Positions 25,763 to 34,429 of a DNA stretch of 64,000 bases are shown here, piece by piece. The number at the start of each line of letters is the position of its first letter. Position 1 is the stretch's first letter. Location of the stretch: the NCBI RefSeq assembly GCF_008692605.1, contig NZ_LFCT01000018.1:1-64000 (forward strand). The letters are read 5' to 3'. A program made the position numbers and the translations under genes. Source of the DNA: Sphingobium estronivorans. Its GTDB lineage: Bacteria; Pseudomonadota; Alphaproteobacteria; Sphingomonadales; Sphingomonadaceae. Below the pieces are notes generated by a model, which saw only the letters and a list, made by a program, of their open reading frames with translations, had not been told where the DNA came from and did not search any database.

Positions 25763-26953
25763 ATGCGCCGCGCCGTCATTGTCGATGTCGTAAGGTCGCC
25801 CTTTGGCCGCGGCCGCGCGGGAGGGGCGCTCGACGGGCTCCATCCGGTCGATCTCTACGCACAGATATTGCGTGGTCTGGTGGCGCGCACGGGCATCGAT
25901 CCGGCACTGGTAGAGGATGTCATCACCGGCTGCGTCATTCAGGTCGGTGAACAGGCGGGCAATATCGGCCGGCAGGCGGCGCTGGCGGCGGGCTTTCCGG
26001 AAAGCGTGCCTGCCGTGACCCTCGACCGCAAATGCGGGTCGGCCCAGCAGACGTTTGATTTCGCGGCGCAGGGCGTCATGGCGGGCGCCTATGACATCGT
26101 GATCGCTGGCGGCGTCGAGATGATGAGCCTTGTTCCGATGCGCGCCAACCGGCTCGGCAAGGACGCCGACGGGGTGCGGCTCAAGGCGCGCTATCCGGAC
26201 GGGTTCATACGCCAGGGGGTCTCCGCCGAACTCATTGCGGCACGATGGAATGTTTCGCGAGAAGAGATGGACGCCTTCTCGCTGCGTTCGCACCGTCTCG
26301 CCGCAGTTGCGGAGGACAGCGGGCTTACGGCGCGCAGCATCATTCCCGTCGAGGTTCCAGCCCCGGAGGGTGCCCGCTGGGTGACCCATGATGAGGGGCT
26401 GCGCCGCGAGACGTCGCTGGAGCGGCTGGGCATGCTCCAACCCGCGTTCGAGGATGCGGCCATGTCCGCTCGCTTTCCCGAAATCCGCTGGAGTGTGACC
26501 GCTGGCAATGCAAGCCAGGTCACAGACGGCGCGGCGGCGGCGCTCATCATGGAAGAAAGCGTGGCCGCGCGGCTGGGCCTGAAGCCGCGCGCCGCGATCA
26601 CGCATTTTGCGGTCGCGGGCGACGATCCGCTCCTCATGCTCACCGCGATCATGCCCGCCACCCGCAAGCTGCTCGATCGCGCGGGGCTGTCGATCGGCGA
26701 TATAGCGGCTTTCGAAGTCAATGAGGCTTTCGCCTCCGTTCCGCTCGCCTGGATCAAGGATCTGGGCGTGTCACCGGATCGGGTCAATCGCTATGGCGGT
26801 GCGATTGCGCTGGGTCATCCCGCCGGAGGGTCCGGTGGTCGCCTGCTCATCAACCTGCTCGCCGCGCTCGATGAAAGCGGCGGCCGTTTCGGTCTTCAGA
26901 CGATGTGTGAATCCGGCGGCATGGCTAACGCCACGCTCTTCGAGAAGATTTAG
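25763..26953 (+). CDS. Acetyl-CoA acyltransferase (thiolase)
   Basis: A 396 aa thiolase II-type enzyme that cleaves a 3-oxoacyl-CoA with CoA. The nucleophile is Cys91 in LDRKCGSAQQ. The NEAF motif (about 311-314), the GGAIALGHPAGGSGGR loop with the catalytic His, and a late Cys in MCESGGMANA complete the active site. It starts 2 nt after the carboxyltransferase stop. If the operon makes a beta-keto acid and its CoA ester, this enzyme would release acetyl-CoA and a shortened acyl-CoA. Confidence 0.94.
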   Translation: MRRAVIVDVVRSPFGRGRAGGALDGLHPVDLYAQILRGLVARTGIDPALVEDVITGCVIQVGEQAGNIGRQAALAAGFPESVPAVTLDRKCGSAQQTFDFAAQGVMAGAYDIVIAGGVEMMSLVPMRANRLGKDADGVRLKARYPDGFIRQGVSAELIAARWNVSREEMDAFSLRSHRLAAVAEDSGLTARSIIPVEVPAPEGARWVTHDEGLRRETSLERLGMLQPAFEDAAMSARFPEIRWSVTAGNASQVTDGAAAALIMEESVAARLGLKPRAAITHFAVAGDDPLLMLTAIMPATRKLLDRAGLSIGDIAAFEVNEAFASVPLAWIKDLGVSPDRVNRYGGAIALGHPAGGSGGRLLINLLAALDESGGRFGLQTMCESGGMANATLFEKI

Positions 26954-26965
26954 GGAGCCAGCGAA

Positions 26966-28012
26966 ATGACGGTGATGAATGACGTGATCGAAAAAGCGCT
27001 TCCGTTCGAGGAAGATGCCGGAGCAGCCGACGCGACCATAAGAACCGACTGGACTCGCGCCGAAATCTCCGCGCTGTTCGATCTGCCGTTCAACGACCTA
27101 CTCTGGCAGGCGCAGAAGGTGCATCGCGCGCATCATGATCCGAACGCAGTCCAGCTTTCCACGCTGCTTTCGATCAAGACCGGCGGCTGCGCCGAGAATT
27201 GCGGTTATTGCAGCCAGTCGGCGTCTTTCGACACCGACGTAAAGGCCGAAAAGCTCAAGGCCGTGGACGAGGTGTTGGAAGCGGCGCGCGCGGCCAAGGC
27301 AAGCGGTTCCGAACGCTTCTGCATGGGTGCGGCGTGGCGCAGCCCCAAGGATCGCGACATGAATGTCATCGTGGCGATGATCGAGGGCGTCAGGGCGATG
27401 GGGCTTGAGACCTGCATGACACTCGGCATGCTCTCCGACGAGCAGACCGAGCGGCTGGCGGAAGCGGGGCTCGATTATTACAACCACAATATCGACAGCT
27501 CTCCCGAATATTATGAGAAGGTGGTTTCGACACGGACCTTCGACGACCGGCTCGATACGCTGGCGCGGGTCCGAAAAAGCGGCATCAACGTCTGCTCGGG
27601 CGGCATCGTTGGCATGGGCGAGAGCCGGACCGACCGGATCGGCTTCATCCATGCGCTGGCGACCTTACCCGAACATCCGGGCAGCGTGCCGATCAATGCG
27701 CTGGTGCCGATTGAAGGCACGCCGCTCGGCGATATGCTGAAGGATGTTCCCGCCCCCATCGACGATATCGAATTCATCCGCACCGTCGCCGTCGCGCGGA
27801 TCGCGATGCCGGGCGCGGTGGTGCGGCTGTCGGCGGGGCGTGAGAGCATGAGCGAGACCACGCAGGCGCTCTGCTTCCTGGCCGGGGCAAATTCCATCTT
27901 CACCGGGAACCGACTGTTGACGACCGGCAATGCCGGGACGGATGCCGATGCCGGTCTTTTCCGTAAACTGGGTCTTGCTACTTCCGTGAAATGGCCGCGT
28001 GACAGGGGCTGA
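26966..28012 (+). CDS. bioB: Biotin synthase
   Basis: A 348 aa radical-SAM enzyme inserting sulphur into dethiobiotin. The Fe-S motif is C-x3-C-x2-C at Cys75, Cys79 and Cys82 ([13 protein letters not shown]). The downstream [21 protein letters not shown] and [12 protein letters not shown] segments are diagnostic of BioB. GGGAG lies 9 nt before ATG 26966 and the gene closes the operon 12 nt after the thiolase. No other bio genes are nearby, so this copy appears to be recruited to supply biotin for the adjacent carboxylase. Confidence 0.97.
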   Translation: MTVMNDVIEKALPFEEDAGAADATIRTDWTRAEISALFDLPFNDLLWQAQKVHRAHHDPNAVQLSTLLSIKTGGCAENCGYCSQSASFDTDVKAEKLKAVDEVLEAARAAKASGSERFCMGAAWRSPKDRDMNVIVAMIEGVRAMGLETCMTLGMLSDEQTERLAEAGLDYYNHNIDSSPEYYEKVVSTRTFDDRLDTLARVRKSGINVCSGGIVGMGESRTDRIGFIHALATLPEHPGSVPINALVPIEGTPLGDMLKDVPAPIDDIEFIRTVAVARIAMPGAVVRLSAGRESMSETTQALCFLAGANSIFTGNRLLTTGNAGTDADAGLFRKLGLATSVKWPRDRG

Positions 28013-28130
28013 CTTCCATATCGTTCATGGATGGGCGTGGTATCATTGCCGTCGGGTCGAAACTTCTTCCACTGCACGGGAGGGAGTTGAAAAGGCCACG
28101 TTCCCGACGAGGGAATAGGGCTGACGGGTG

Positions 28131-28165
28131 CATCGGATCATGGGTGGATTTCCCATGATCCGATG
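28131..28165 (+). terminator. 14-bp perfect inverted repeat closing the carboxylase operon
   Basis: CATCGGATCATGGG (28131-28144) pairs perfectly with CCCATGATCCGATG (28152-28165) around a 7-nt loop, 120 nt after bioB. There is no T-run. It is symmetric and could serve the convergent gene at 28250 as well. Confidence 0.65.
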
Positions 28166-28249
28166 ACCAAAATGGCGGAATGGCTCGATCCGGCTGTCAA
28201 ACCGTCCAGGAAGACGATGCTTCCCTAAATCACCCGCGCTCGGATTTCA

Positions 28250-28633
28250 TCATGCGCCGGGGTTCAGCGTCGATTGTGCTAGTGCCGTATCGAAATAGGA
28301 GCGAACGGAAGAAATCTTGTTCCCATCAATCGAAAAAAGATAATGATATTGATTAAAATATTCCTTGCCGGATTTCAGCTTCGCGCGCGTCTCGGCTTCT
28401 ACCGCAACCCTGTCATTTTCCGAAGTCGTGCCTATTATCCTGAGGGTTTCGCTACCCTCTTCGATCAGGGCCTGAAAATAGGCATTTGCCGCTGCGGCAT
28501 GTTCCTGGATTTCTCCGGCCCCTGTCATCCAGTATGTGAAGTCAGCGCTACAATGTCTCTCCATCGCGACGGGAAGTCCGTCGCTGGCCATCGTCGCAAG
28601 GAATGAATGAGCCAGTTGCGTGTTCTTGTTCAT
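28250..28633 (-). CDS. SnoaL-like / NTF2-fold protein
   Basis: A 127 aa protein with the NTF2-like cone fold: an N-terminal helix NKNTQLAHSFLATMASDGLP, CSADFTYWMTGAGEI, and C-terminal strands KEYFNQYHYLFSIDGNKISS followed by VRSYFDTALAQ. This superfamily includes SnoaL cyclases, limonene-epoxide hydrolase and ketosteroid isomerase. Catalytic residues cannot be assigned with confidence. GGAG lies about 7 nt before ATG 28633. It is oriented away from the adjacent enoyl-CoA hydratase, 100 nt downstream of it on the same strand. Confidence 0.8.
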   Translation of the reverse strand: MNKNTQLAHSFLATMASDGLPVAMERHCSADFTYWMTGAGEIQEHAAAANAYFQALIEEGSETLRIIGTTSENDRVAVEAETRAKLKSGKEYFNQYHYLFSIDGNKISSVRSYFDTALAQSTLNPGA

Positions 28634-28733
28634 ATATGTCTCCGGGTTGTTATCATATCAGTCATGCCCTCGCTTCGATGAAAAGGCGGAGCCAGGGGAT
28701 GAAGTCATGCCGCGATAATGGAATATCCCGGCA

Positions 28734-29522
28734 TCAGTGCCCGACCCATACAGGAGGGCGTTTCTCGATAAAGGCGCGTGGGCCTTCCGCGAAATCGTCG
28801 GTGGTCATGATGACCGCCTGTGCCCTGAGGCTTAATTGGTTGAGATCGGAATCGGTCCGGTCGAAGGCGAGCCGCGCGACTTTAAGGCTCTCCCGCACGG
28901 CGACCGGCGCATTTTCACAAATCTGCCGGGCCAGAGCGAGCGCCGCGTCGAATATGTCGGCTTTCGGGACCATCCGATTGATCAATCCCATCTCCAGGGC
29001 CCGGCTGGCCTGCAGGGCCTCTCCGGTCGCGACGAGTTCAAGCGCGATCGCGCGCGGAAGCGCCCGGGGAAGACGATAAATGCCGCCCGCTGCCGCAACC
29101 AGGCCCCGCTTGACTTCGGGCAGGGCGAAGCGCGCGTCCTCGGAGGCGACAATCAGGTCGCAGGCCAGTGCGAGTTCAAATCCTCCGGCCATCGCGACCC
29201 CATCGACGGCAGCAATCCATGCCTTTGCCCGGTCCGCGTGGACGAAGGCGGCGAAACCGCCGACGGGATCGATCAGATCGTTCATTCCGCCCGCCGACAC
29301 TTCCTTGAGATCGGCGCCCGCGCAAAAGGCCTTGCCCCCTTCGCCGGTCAGGATCGCGACCCAGATATCAGGGTCCTTTTCCACCTTGTCGACGATCTGG
29401 CGCAGCGCGCGGGTGGCCGCGCCATTGATTGCGTTGCGCGCTTCGGGTCGGCGCAGCGTAACAAGTGCGATATGATCGTCGATCATCTCAAAGCCAACGA
29501 CGTCCGAGCCGATATCGGCCAT
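28734..29522 (-). CDS. Enoyl-CoA hydratase/isomerase family protein
   Basis: A 262 aa crotonase-fold enzyme. The oxyanion-hole segments are FCAGADLKEVSAGG (about 66-79) and AAVDGVAMAGGFELALACDL (about 103-122); the region ARFALPEVKRGLVAAAGGIY holds the usual catalytic positions. Start 29522 is chosen for GGGAGGG 6 nt upstream. A close paralogue is at 43434 and a third at 42579. It is divergent from the 3-hydroxyacyl-CoA dehydrogenase gene, with an operator-like palindrome between them. Confidence 0.92.
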   Translation of the reverse strand: MADIGSDVVGFEMIDDHIALVTLRRPEARNAINGAATRALRQIVDKVEKDPDIWVAILTGEGGKAFCAGADLKEVSAGGMNDLIDPVGGFAAFVHADRAKAWIAAVDGVAMAGGFELALACDLIVASEDARFALPEVKRGLVAAAGGIYRLPRALPRAIALELVATGEALQASRALEMGLINRMVPKADIFDAALALARQICENAPVAVRESLKVARLAFDRTDSDLNQLSLRAQAVIMTTDDFAEGPRAFIEKRPPVWVGH

Positions 29523-29596
29523 AAGTTCCCTCCCTTTCGCGCATTTTCGGCTTTCGCCAGAATCGACTTGCATGGTCATGCGTCATGGTAGTAATA

Positions 29597-29610
29597 GGAC
29601 AATATTGTAA
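29597..29610 (+). promoter_or_regulatory. Operator-like palindrome in a divergent promoter region
   Basis: GGACAA-TA-TTGTAA contains the perfect 10-bp palindrome ACAATATTGT, centred in the 100-nt gap between the divergent enoyl-CoA hydratase and hydroxyacyl-CoA dehydrogenase genes, so it could control both. Confidence 0.5.
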
Positions 29611-29624
29611 AACAAGATAGTAGC

Positions 29625-30482
29625 ATGATGATGCAGACTCAAAATAAGATGAGTGGCGTTGCGGGCGCTGGCCTGATGGGCGCCGAAATCGCCCTTGTGC
29701 AGGCATTGGCGGGCCATGACGTGCTTCTTCTGGACCGCGACTGGACAGCGCTGGACGGCGCGATGGCCCGTCTGGCAGGGCTGTTGGACAAGGGGGTCGG
29801 ACGAGGGTTTTACGAGGCGCCGGCGGCATCCCAGGCGCTCTCCCGCATCCGTCCGACCGTCGACATCGCCGACTTTTCCTCCTGCGGCATCGCGACGGAA
29901 GCAGTGTTCGAGGATGCCGGCGTCAAGGCCCTTGTCCTGCGTCAGCTGGATGAGGTGCTTCCCCCGGGCGCGATGATCGCGACCAATACGTCGACGATTC
30001 CGATTTCGGTGCTCGCGTCGCATGTCGGTGAGGCGCGGCGTCCGGATTTTATCGGCATGCATTATTTCTCGCCGGTCAGTCGGATGAAGCTGGTGGAGGT
30101 GGTCCCCGCGATCTTTACCAGCGAAGCCTGTGTGGCGCGGGCCTATGCGCTTGCCGAAGCCACGGGCAAGGTCCCGATCCGGGTGAAGGATGTGCCGGGC
30201 TTCGCGATCAACCGCGTGTTGCACATGTTCATGATCGAGGCCGTCCGCCTGATAGAGGAGGGCGTGGTGAGCGTTGAGGATCTCGATACTGCCTGCCGTC
30301 TGGGTCTTGGCCATCCCATGGGTCCGTTCGAGTTGATGGACGCGACCACATCCAGCCTTTGCCTGTCGGCGCAGCAGATCATGTTTGAGGCCTATGGCGA
30401 GCGTTTCCGTCCCCGTCCCCTTCTTAAGCAACGGGTCGCGGCCGGCCTTGTCGGCGGCAAGGGGCGCAAGGGCTGGCGCTGA
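29625..30482 (+). CDS. 3-hydroxyacyl-CoA dehydrogenase (NAD-binding plus C-terminal domain)
   Basis: A 285 aa enzyme of the HCDH family, oxidising 3-hydroxyacyl-CoA with NAD. The N-terminal motif GVAGAGLMGAEIAL replaces the canonical G-x-G-x-x-G, ATNTSTIPIS marks the Rossmann domain end, MHYFSPVSRMKLVEVV holds the catalytic His, and the C-terminal dimer domain begins DVPGFAINRVLH. Three consecutive ATG codons (29625, 29628, 29631) are possible starts. It ends soon after GGKGRKGWR, the usual C-terminal motif being GRKxGxGFY. It pairs functionally with the divergent hydratase. Confidence 0.9.
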   Translation: MMMQTQNKMSGVAGAGLMGAEIALVQALAGHDVLLLDRDWTALDGAMARLAGLLDKGVGRGFYEAPAASQALSRIRPTVDIADFSSCGIATEAVFEDAGVKALVLRQLDEVLPPGAMIATNTSTIPISVLASHVGEARRPDFIGMHYFSPVSRMKLVEVVPAIFTSEACVARAYALAEATGKVPIRVKDVPGFAINRVLHMFMIEAVRLIEEGVVSVEDLDTACRLGLGHPMGPFELMDATTSSLCLSAQQIMFEAYGERFRPRPLLKQRVAAGLVGGKGRKGWR

Positions 30483-30670
30483 TAGGTCATGAACGGTTCA
30501 TGCGCCGAAACGACGGAAATAGGGGCGGGCTTGTGGTCGGAAAGATCGTGACCATCATCGGCGCGGAACATGGGTCGCCGGGCCAGGACAGGCCGTTTCA
30601 TAGCGGCAGGTGATTTTCCCCCAAGCAGCATGACCGCTGCTGAATTATAGCGGACTCGCCTTACGATTCA

Positions 30671-30720
30671 TATTGTGGTCCTATAAGATTATAGTACAAT
30701 CGCTTGTGAGAAACAAAATG
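30671..30720 (+). promoter_or_regulatory. Promoter with internal palindrome, shared with the TonB receptor promoter at 31821
   Basis: A -35-like TTGTGG and a -10-like TACAAT are 16 bp apart, and the spacer contains the perfect palindrome CTATAA-GA-TTATAG (30681-30694). 42 of 50 bases match 31821-31870. An operator in the spacer implies repression by blocking RNA polymerase. Confidence 0.6.
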
Positions 30721-30735
30721 GACTTGGAGAGAACC

Positions 30736-31569
30736 ATGAACGATAGTGCCCTTGAGCTCGACGATCTCACTGTCCGGCATCGCGACGATCTGATCGCGAA
30801 TGGATATTCGATCATGCCGGACGCGATCGATTCTGCCCTCTGCGACGAACTGGTGGCTGAGTTCGGGCGCATGAAGGGCAAGTGGCGGCGGGCCCATGTG
30901 CAGGATTTCCACGGCCACAGGACGGCCCGCTATTTCGACCTTCTGAACGCGGCGCCGATCTTCCAGCAGATCCCCATCGCGCCCAAGGTGCTGCCTGTGG
31001 TGCGCGCGACCATCGGCGAGGACTGCCTTTTGAGCAGCTACGGTTCGGTTTCGATCGGGCCGGGCGAGCCGGCCCAGATTATTCATGCGGACGATTATAC
31101 CCACCTGCTGCCTCGGGATCATCCGACCTATTTCGTCAATGTCATCCTGGCGTTGAGTGATTTCACGGAAGAGAATGGTGCTACCAGGGTCATCCCCGGT
31201 AGCCATCTCTTCGATCAATATCCGGATTTCGAGAAGTCCGCTTCCTATGAAACCATAGCGGCCGAGATGTCCACGGGGAGCGCGCTCTTCACCCTGGGCT
31301 CCATTTATCACGGCGGCGGAGCGAACCGGACGGCGGATGAAGTCCGTCACGGCATGACCGTCGCTTATGTTGCTAACTGGGCCAGGCCGCAGGAGAATTT
31401 CACGGTCGCGGTGGCGCAGGAGCGTGCCGCCACCTTCGACCCGGAACTGCAGGCGTTGATGGGTTGGCGTCCAAGCAAGATTCCAGTCGGCCGCATCTAT
31501 ACCGCGCCCGAACATTATAGCGGCCCCATGGCTGACAAGATCGCGCTGAAGGAAGAATTTCAGCTGTAG
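30736..31569 (+). CDS. Phytanoyl-CoA dioxygenase (PhyH) family protein
   Basis: A 277 aa non-haem Fe(II)/2-oxoglutarate-dependent oxygenase. The iron triad is His and Asp of IIHADDY (about 118-124) and the distal His in IYHGGGANRTADEVRHG (about 195-211), with the 2OG-binding Arg in the same segment. FVNVILALSDFTEENGATRVIPGSH is the family core. ATG 30736 is chosen for GGAGAGAACC just upstream; ATG 30718 lies inside the shared promoter element. Probable hydroxylation of a substrate or CoA ester in the island; the substrate is unknown. Confidence 0.9.
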   Translation: MNDSALELDDLTVRHRDDLIANGYSIMPDAIDSALCDELVAEFGRMKGKWRRAHVQDFHGHRTARYFDLLNAAPIFQQIPIAPKVLPVVRATIGEDCLLSSYGSVSIGPGEPAQIIHADDYTHLLPRDHPTYFVNVILALSDFTEENGATRVIPGSHLFDQYPDFEKSASYETIAAEMSTGSALFTLGSIYHGGGANRTADEVRHGMTVAYVANWARPQENFTVAVAQERAATFDPELQALMGWRPSKIPVGRIYTAPEHYSGPMADKIALKEEFQL

Positions 31570-31890
31570 GGCGCGATCCGCGCTGGCCTCGGATGTCCTT
31601 CGACGGATTTCGGTGGGGGGCACGGATCAGGATATTGCCGGACGCGCACTTGGCTGGCTGGTTCAGTCGAGCGGAGTGCGGTCCGGCCGGAACGGTGCCG
31701 CATTGAGAAGTCGCGGCTGCATGGGAATTTGCCCTCTGAGGCCGTTCGGTTCGGCTAGCGATGGCTAGTGGGCGGCGTTGCCTCCAGCGGGGGCGTCCAA
31801 GGCCCGGCATCACGATTTGCTATTGTGGTCCTATAAAATTATAGTACAATCTTGCACGAGAAACAAAATAGTTCCGGGAGAGATTCTGAC
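31570..31890. promoter_or_regulatory. Upstream region of the first TonB receptor
   Basis: About 320 bases without a supported gene. The last 70 contain the same promoter/palindrome module as 30671-30720: TTGTGG, the palindrome CTATAA-AA-TTATAG (31831-31844) and TACAAT (31845-31850). Confidence 0.6.
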
Positions 31891-34299
31891 ATGGGTACCC
31901 ATCTATTCTCCACGACTTCCATCGCTGCGGCGATGCTGTTGGCAGCAGGTTCCGCGTCGGCGGCCGAATCCTCTGCGTCTGACGTTCCGACTGCAAAGCC
32001 AGGCGGCGATGGCATCAGCGACATCATCGTCACCGCACGGCGTAAAGAGGAGAGAATGCAGACGGTTCCCGTCGCGGTCAGCGCCGTGACGCAGGAGCAG
32101 ATCGCCAGTCGCGGGAATTTCGAGGTTTCGGACCTCAAATATACGGTGCCCGGTCTCAATGCCGATGCTGGCTTCGGTGGTTCGCGCAACTCGGTCAATT
32201 TCTCCCTGAGAGGACAGAGTCAGGCTGGCGGAACCCTCTTTCCCGCAGTGGTGACCTATTTTGCCGAAGTCCCTGTGCTCAAGCTGAATCGCGGGCAATT
32301 CTTCGACCTGGAGAGCATCCAGGTGCTGCGCGGTCCCCAAGGGACGTTGTTCGGCCGCGTCACCGACGGCGGCAACGTCATGGTTGCGCCGCAGAGGCCC
32401 GTCGATCGCTTTGAGGGATATGTCGAGGCAAAGGCAGGCAATTATGACCTGCGCGGTGCCGCCGGTGCGCTCAACATTCCAATTGTTCCCGGAAAATTGA
32501 TCGTGCGTGGGGCTTTCGAAATCAACCGGCGTGACGGTTACACACGAAATCTGGGCTCGGGGCGGAAGCTCGACGACGTGCATTATGACTCTGCCCGTAT
32601 CAGTGTGTTGTTCAAGCCGACCGAGGATTTTGAAAACACGCTTATCTACAATTACAACTCCGTCAATGAGAACGGAACCTCGAATAAACTCATCAATTTC
32701 AACCCGCTGGGCCTTCTCTCTGTTCTGAACGGGCCAGCCTTTGCGGCTCAGATGCAAGCGGAAGTCGCGGCAGGTCAGGCGATGGGGCCGCGCGCAGTCA
32801 ATATCGGTTCCTCCATGTGGGGAGATAATTACGGGCTATATGTGAAGTCCAAGGATCATTATGTCGTCAATAAGACTATATGGCGTCTGAGTGACGATAT
32901 AGAAATCAAGAATGTCCTGGCTTATATTTATTTCAGAAACCATTGGGGATCGGACTTCGATGGAAGTTCGGTCGTGGCGGTGGACACGCCCAATCAATTC
33001 TATCCTGATCCCGCTTTCTATCAGGAGCAGTGGAGCGAGGATCTACAAATTCAGGGAACCGCCTTCGATAAAAAACTCAACTATACTATTGGCACCTATT
33101 GGGATTGGCAGAAAGTGCCAGGAAAAGCGGAGAATTTCAGCGTCAGCCAGCTGGGCATACCGCTGCAAAGAATTATCATCAGCTATCCCAAGACTCGCAG
33201 CAGGGCGGCCTATGGACAGATTGGCTATGATCTTTCCGGCGTCCTTCCGGGCCTGAAGCTTGACGCGGGGCTGCGCTACACCAAGGATACGGTCAAGGCG
33301 TCGTTCGCGAATTATCTGGGCTTTGCAGACCTCGATCCGAACGCCATGCCGCATGGGCAGTGCGTCACCAATCTTGCGGACTATCCCGCCATGATCGCCG
33401 TGGCGAGCGTGCCCTGCACCAAGGCTGGGCAAAGTTCGAATGCGGTGACGGGCACGTTCGGCCTCAGTTATCAGATCGATCCCAGAAAACTCGTCTATGC
33501 GAAGGTCAGCCGCGGATATCGGCCCGGAGGCATCAACACGGTTGCGACGGGAGGTGTGGTTCCCACCTATCGTCCGGAATATGATCTGAGCTTCGAAGTC
33601 GGCGCCAAGCTCGACTATAATATCGGCTCCATGCGCGCGCGCACCAACATTGCCGCCTACACGGATCGCTTTACCAATATTCAGGCGAACGTTAATCAGA
33701 TCGGTCCCGGCGGCGTGGCCGCGGTGATTATTACCAATGCCGCCGCAGCGAGGATCAAGGGCATCGAACTGGAACAGACGCTCGTGCCGTTCGAAGGTAT
33801 GACATTGGGCGCAACCTGGGCCTATACGGATGCCCGTTACCAGAACAGGCTTAGCCCGAGTGAACTGGAAACCGCCTGTCCGAGTAATCCGCTGACAAAT
33901 CCGGTAGCTGGTATCGGCTTCTGTCCGCTCAGTCCGCTGCCAAGCACGCCCAAGCACATGGTCAACCTGTCGGCGCAATATACTCTGCCGCTGCCGGCGG
34001 AATATGGCGAACTGACGATCGGCGGAAACTGGTATTATCGTTCCAGTCTGGCGGCCTATTATGCGATGGATGACAGCTTTTCTCCGTCCTTGTCGTTGCT
34101 GAACCTCGATATCACGTGGAAGCATGTACTTGGGTCTCCGGTGGACGCGACGCTCTTCGCCACCAATGTCACGAACAAGACCTATCTCTTGCAACCGAGC
34201 TCGCTGATCTCGGCCTCCTCATATGGCATTACCACCGCCACCTACGGCGAACCGCGCATGTGGGGCCTGAAGCTTCGTTACGGTTTCGGGACCAAATAG
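31891..34299 (+). CDS. TonB-dependent outer-membrane receptor
   Basis: An 802 aa outer-membrane beta-barrel transporter. A signal peptide (about 1-25, ending SASAAES) is followed by a TonB-box/plug start DIIVTARRKEERMQTVPVAV (about 42-61), the plug domain with ESIQVLRGPQGTLFGR, and a barrel ending in a C-terminal aromatic strand LKLRYGFGTK (a final Lys instead of Phe is unusual). Start ATG 31891 has GGGAGAG upstream; an earlier in-frame start would fall in the promoter element. It belongs to the sphingomonad receptors used for uptake of hydrophobic carbon sources. It is clearly more distant from the pair at 53366 and 59457. Confidence 0.95.
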   Translation: MGTHLFSTTSIAAAMLLAAGSASAAESSASDVPTAKPGGDGISDIIVTARRKEERMQTVPVAVSAVTQEQIASRGNFEVSDLKYTVPGLNADAGFGGSRNSVNFSLRGQSQAGGTLFPAVVTYFAEVPVLKLNRGQFFDLESIQVLRGPQGTLFGRVTDGGNVMVAPQRPVDRFEGYVEAKAGNYDLRGAAGALNIPIVPGKLIVRGAFEINRRDGYTRNLGSGRKLDDVHYDSARISVLFKPTEDFENTLIYNYNSVNENGTSNKLINFNPLGLLSVLNGPAFAAQMQAEVAAGQAMGPRAVNIGSSMWGDNYGLYVKSKDHYVVNKTIWRLSDDIEIKNVLAYIYFRNHWGSDFDGSSVVAVDTPNQFYPDPAFYQEQWSEDLQIQGTAFDKKLNYTIGTYWDWQKVPGKAENFSVSQLGIPLQRIIISYPKTRSRAAYGQIGYDLSGVLPGLKLDAGLRYTKDTVKASFANYLGFADLDPNAMPHGQCVTNLADYPAMIAVASVPCTKAGQSSNAVTGTFGLSYQIDPRKLVYAKVSRGYRPGGINTVATGGVVPTYRPEYDLSFEVGAKLDYNIGSMRARTNIAAYTDRFTNIQANVNQIGPGGVAAVIITNAAAARIKGIELEQTLVPFEGMTLGATWAYTDARYQNRLSPSELETACPSNPLTNPVAGIGFCPLSPLPSTPKHMVNLSAQYTLPLPAEYGELTIGGNWYYRSSLAAYYAMDDSFSPSLSLLNLDITWKHVLGSPVDATLFATNVTNKTYLLQPSSLISASSYGITTATYGEPRMWGLKLRYGFGTK

Positions 34300-34305
34300 A
34301 CTGAG

Positions 34306-34366
34306 GGGGCGGCTGTCATGGCACGGGAAACCGGGAGTTTCACGGGCCTGCCATGATTTCCGCCCC
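34306..34366 (+). terminator. Long imperfect hairpin after the TonB receptor
   Basis: GGGGCGG (34306-34312) and TCATGGCA (34316-34323) pair with TGCCATGA (34349-34356) and CCGCCCC (34360-34366). The hairpin lies between the receptor and the monooxygenase genes. A T-run is lacking. Confidence 0.55.
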
Positions 34367-34429
34367 ACCCTGTAGGCCGGGTGGTTCACCCGGCTTACCA
34401 TCTGCAAACGTCAGGAATAGGATTGAGAT

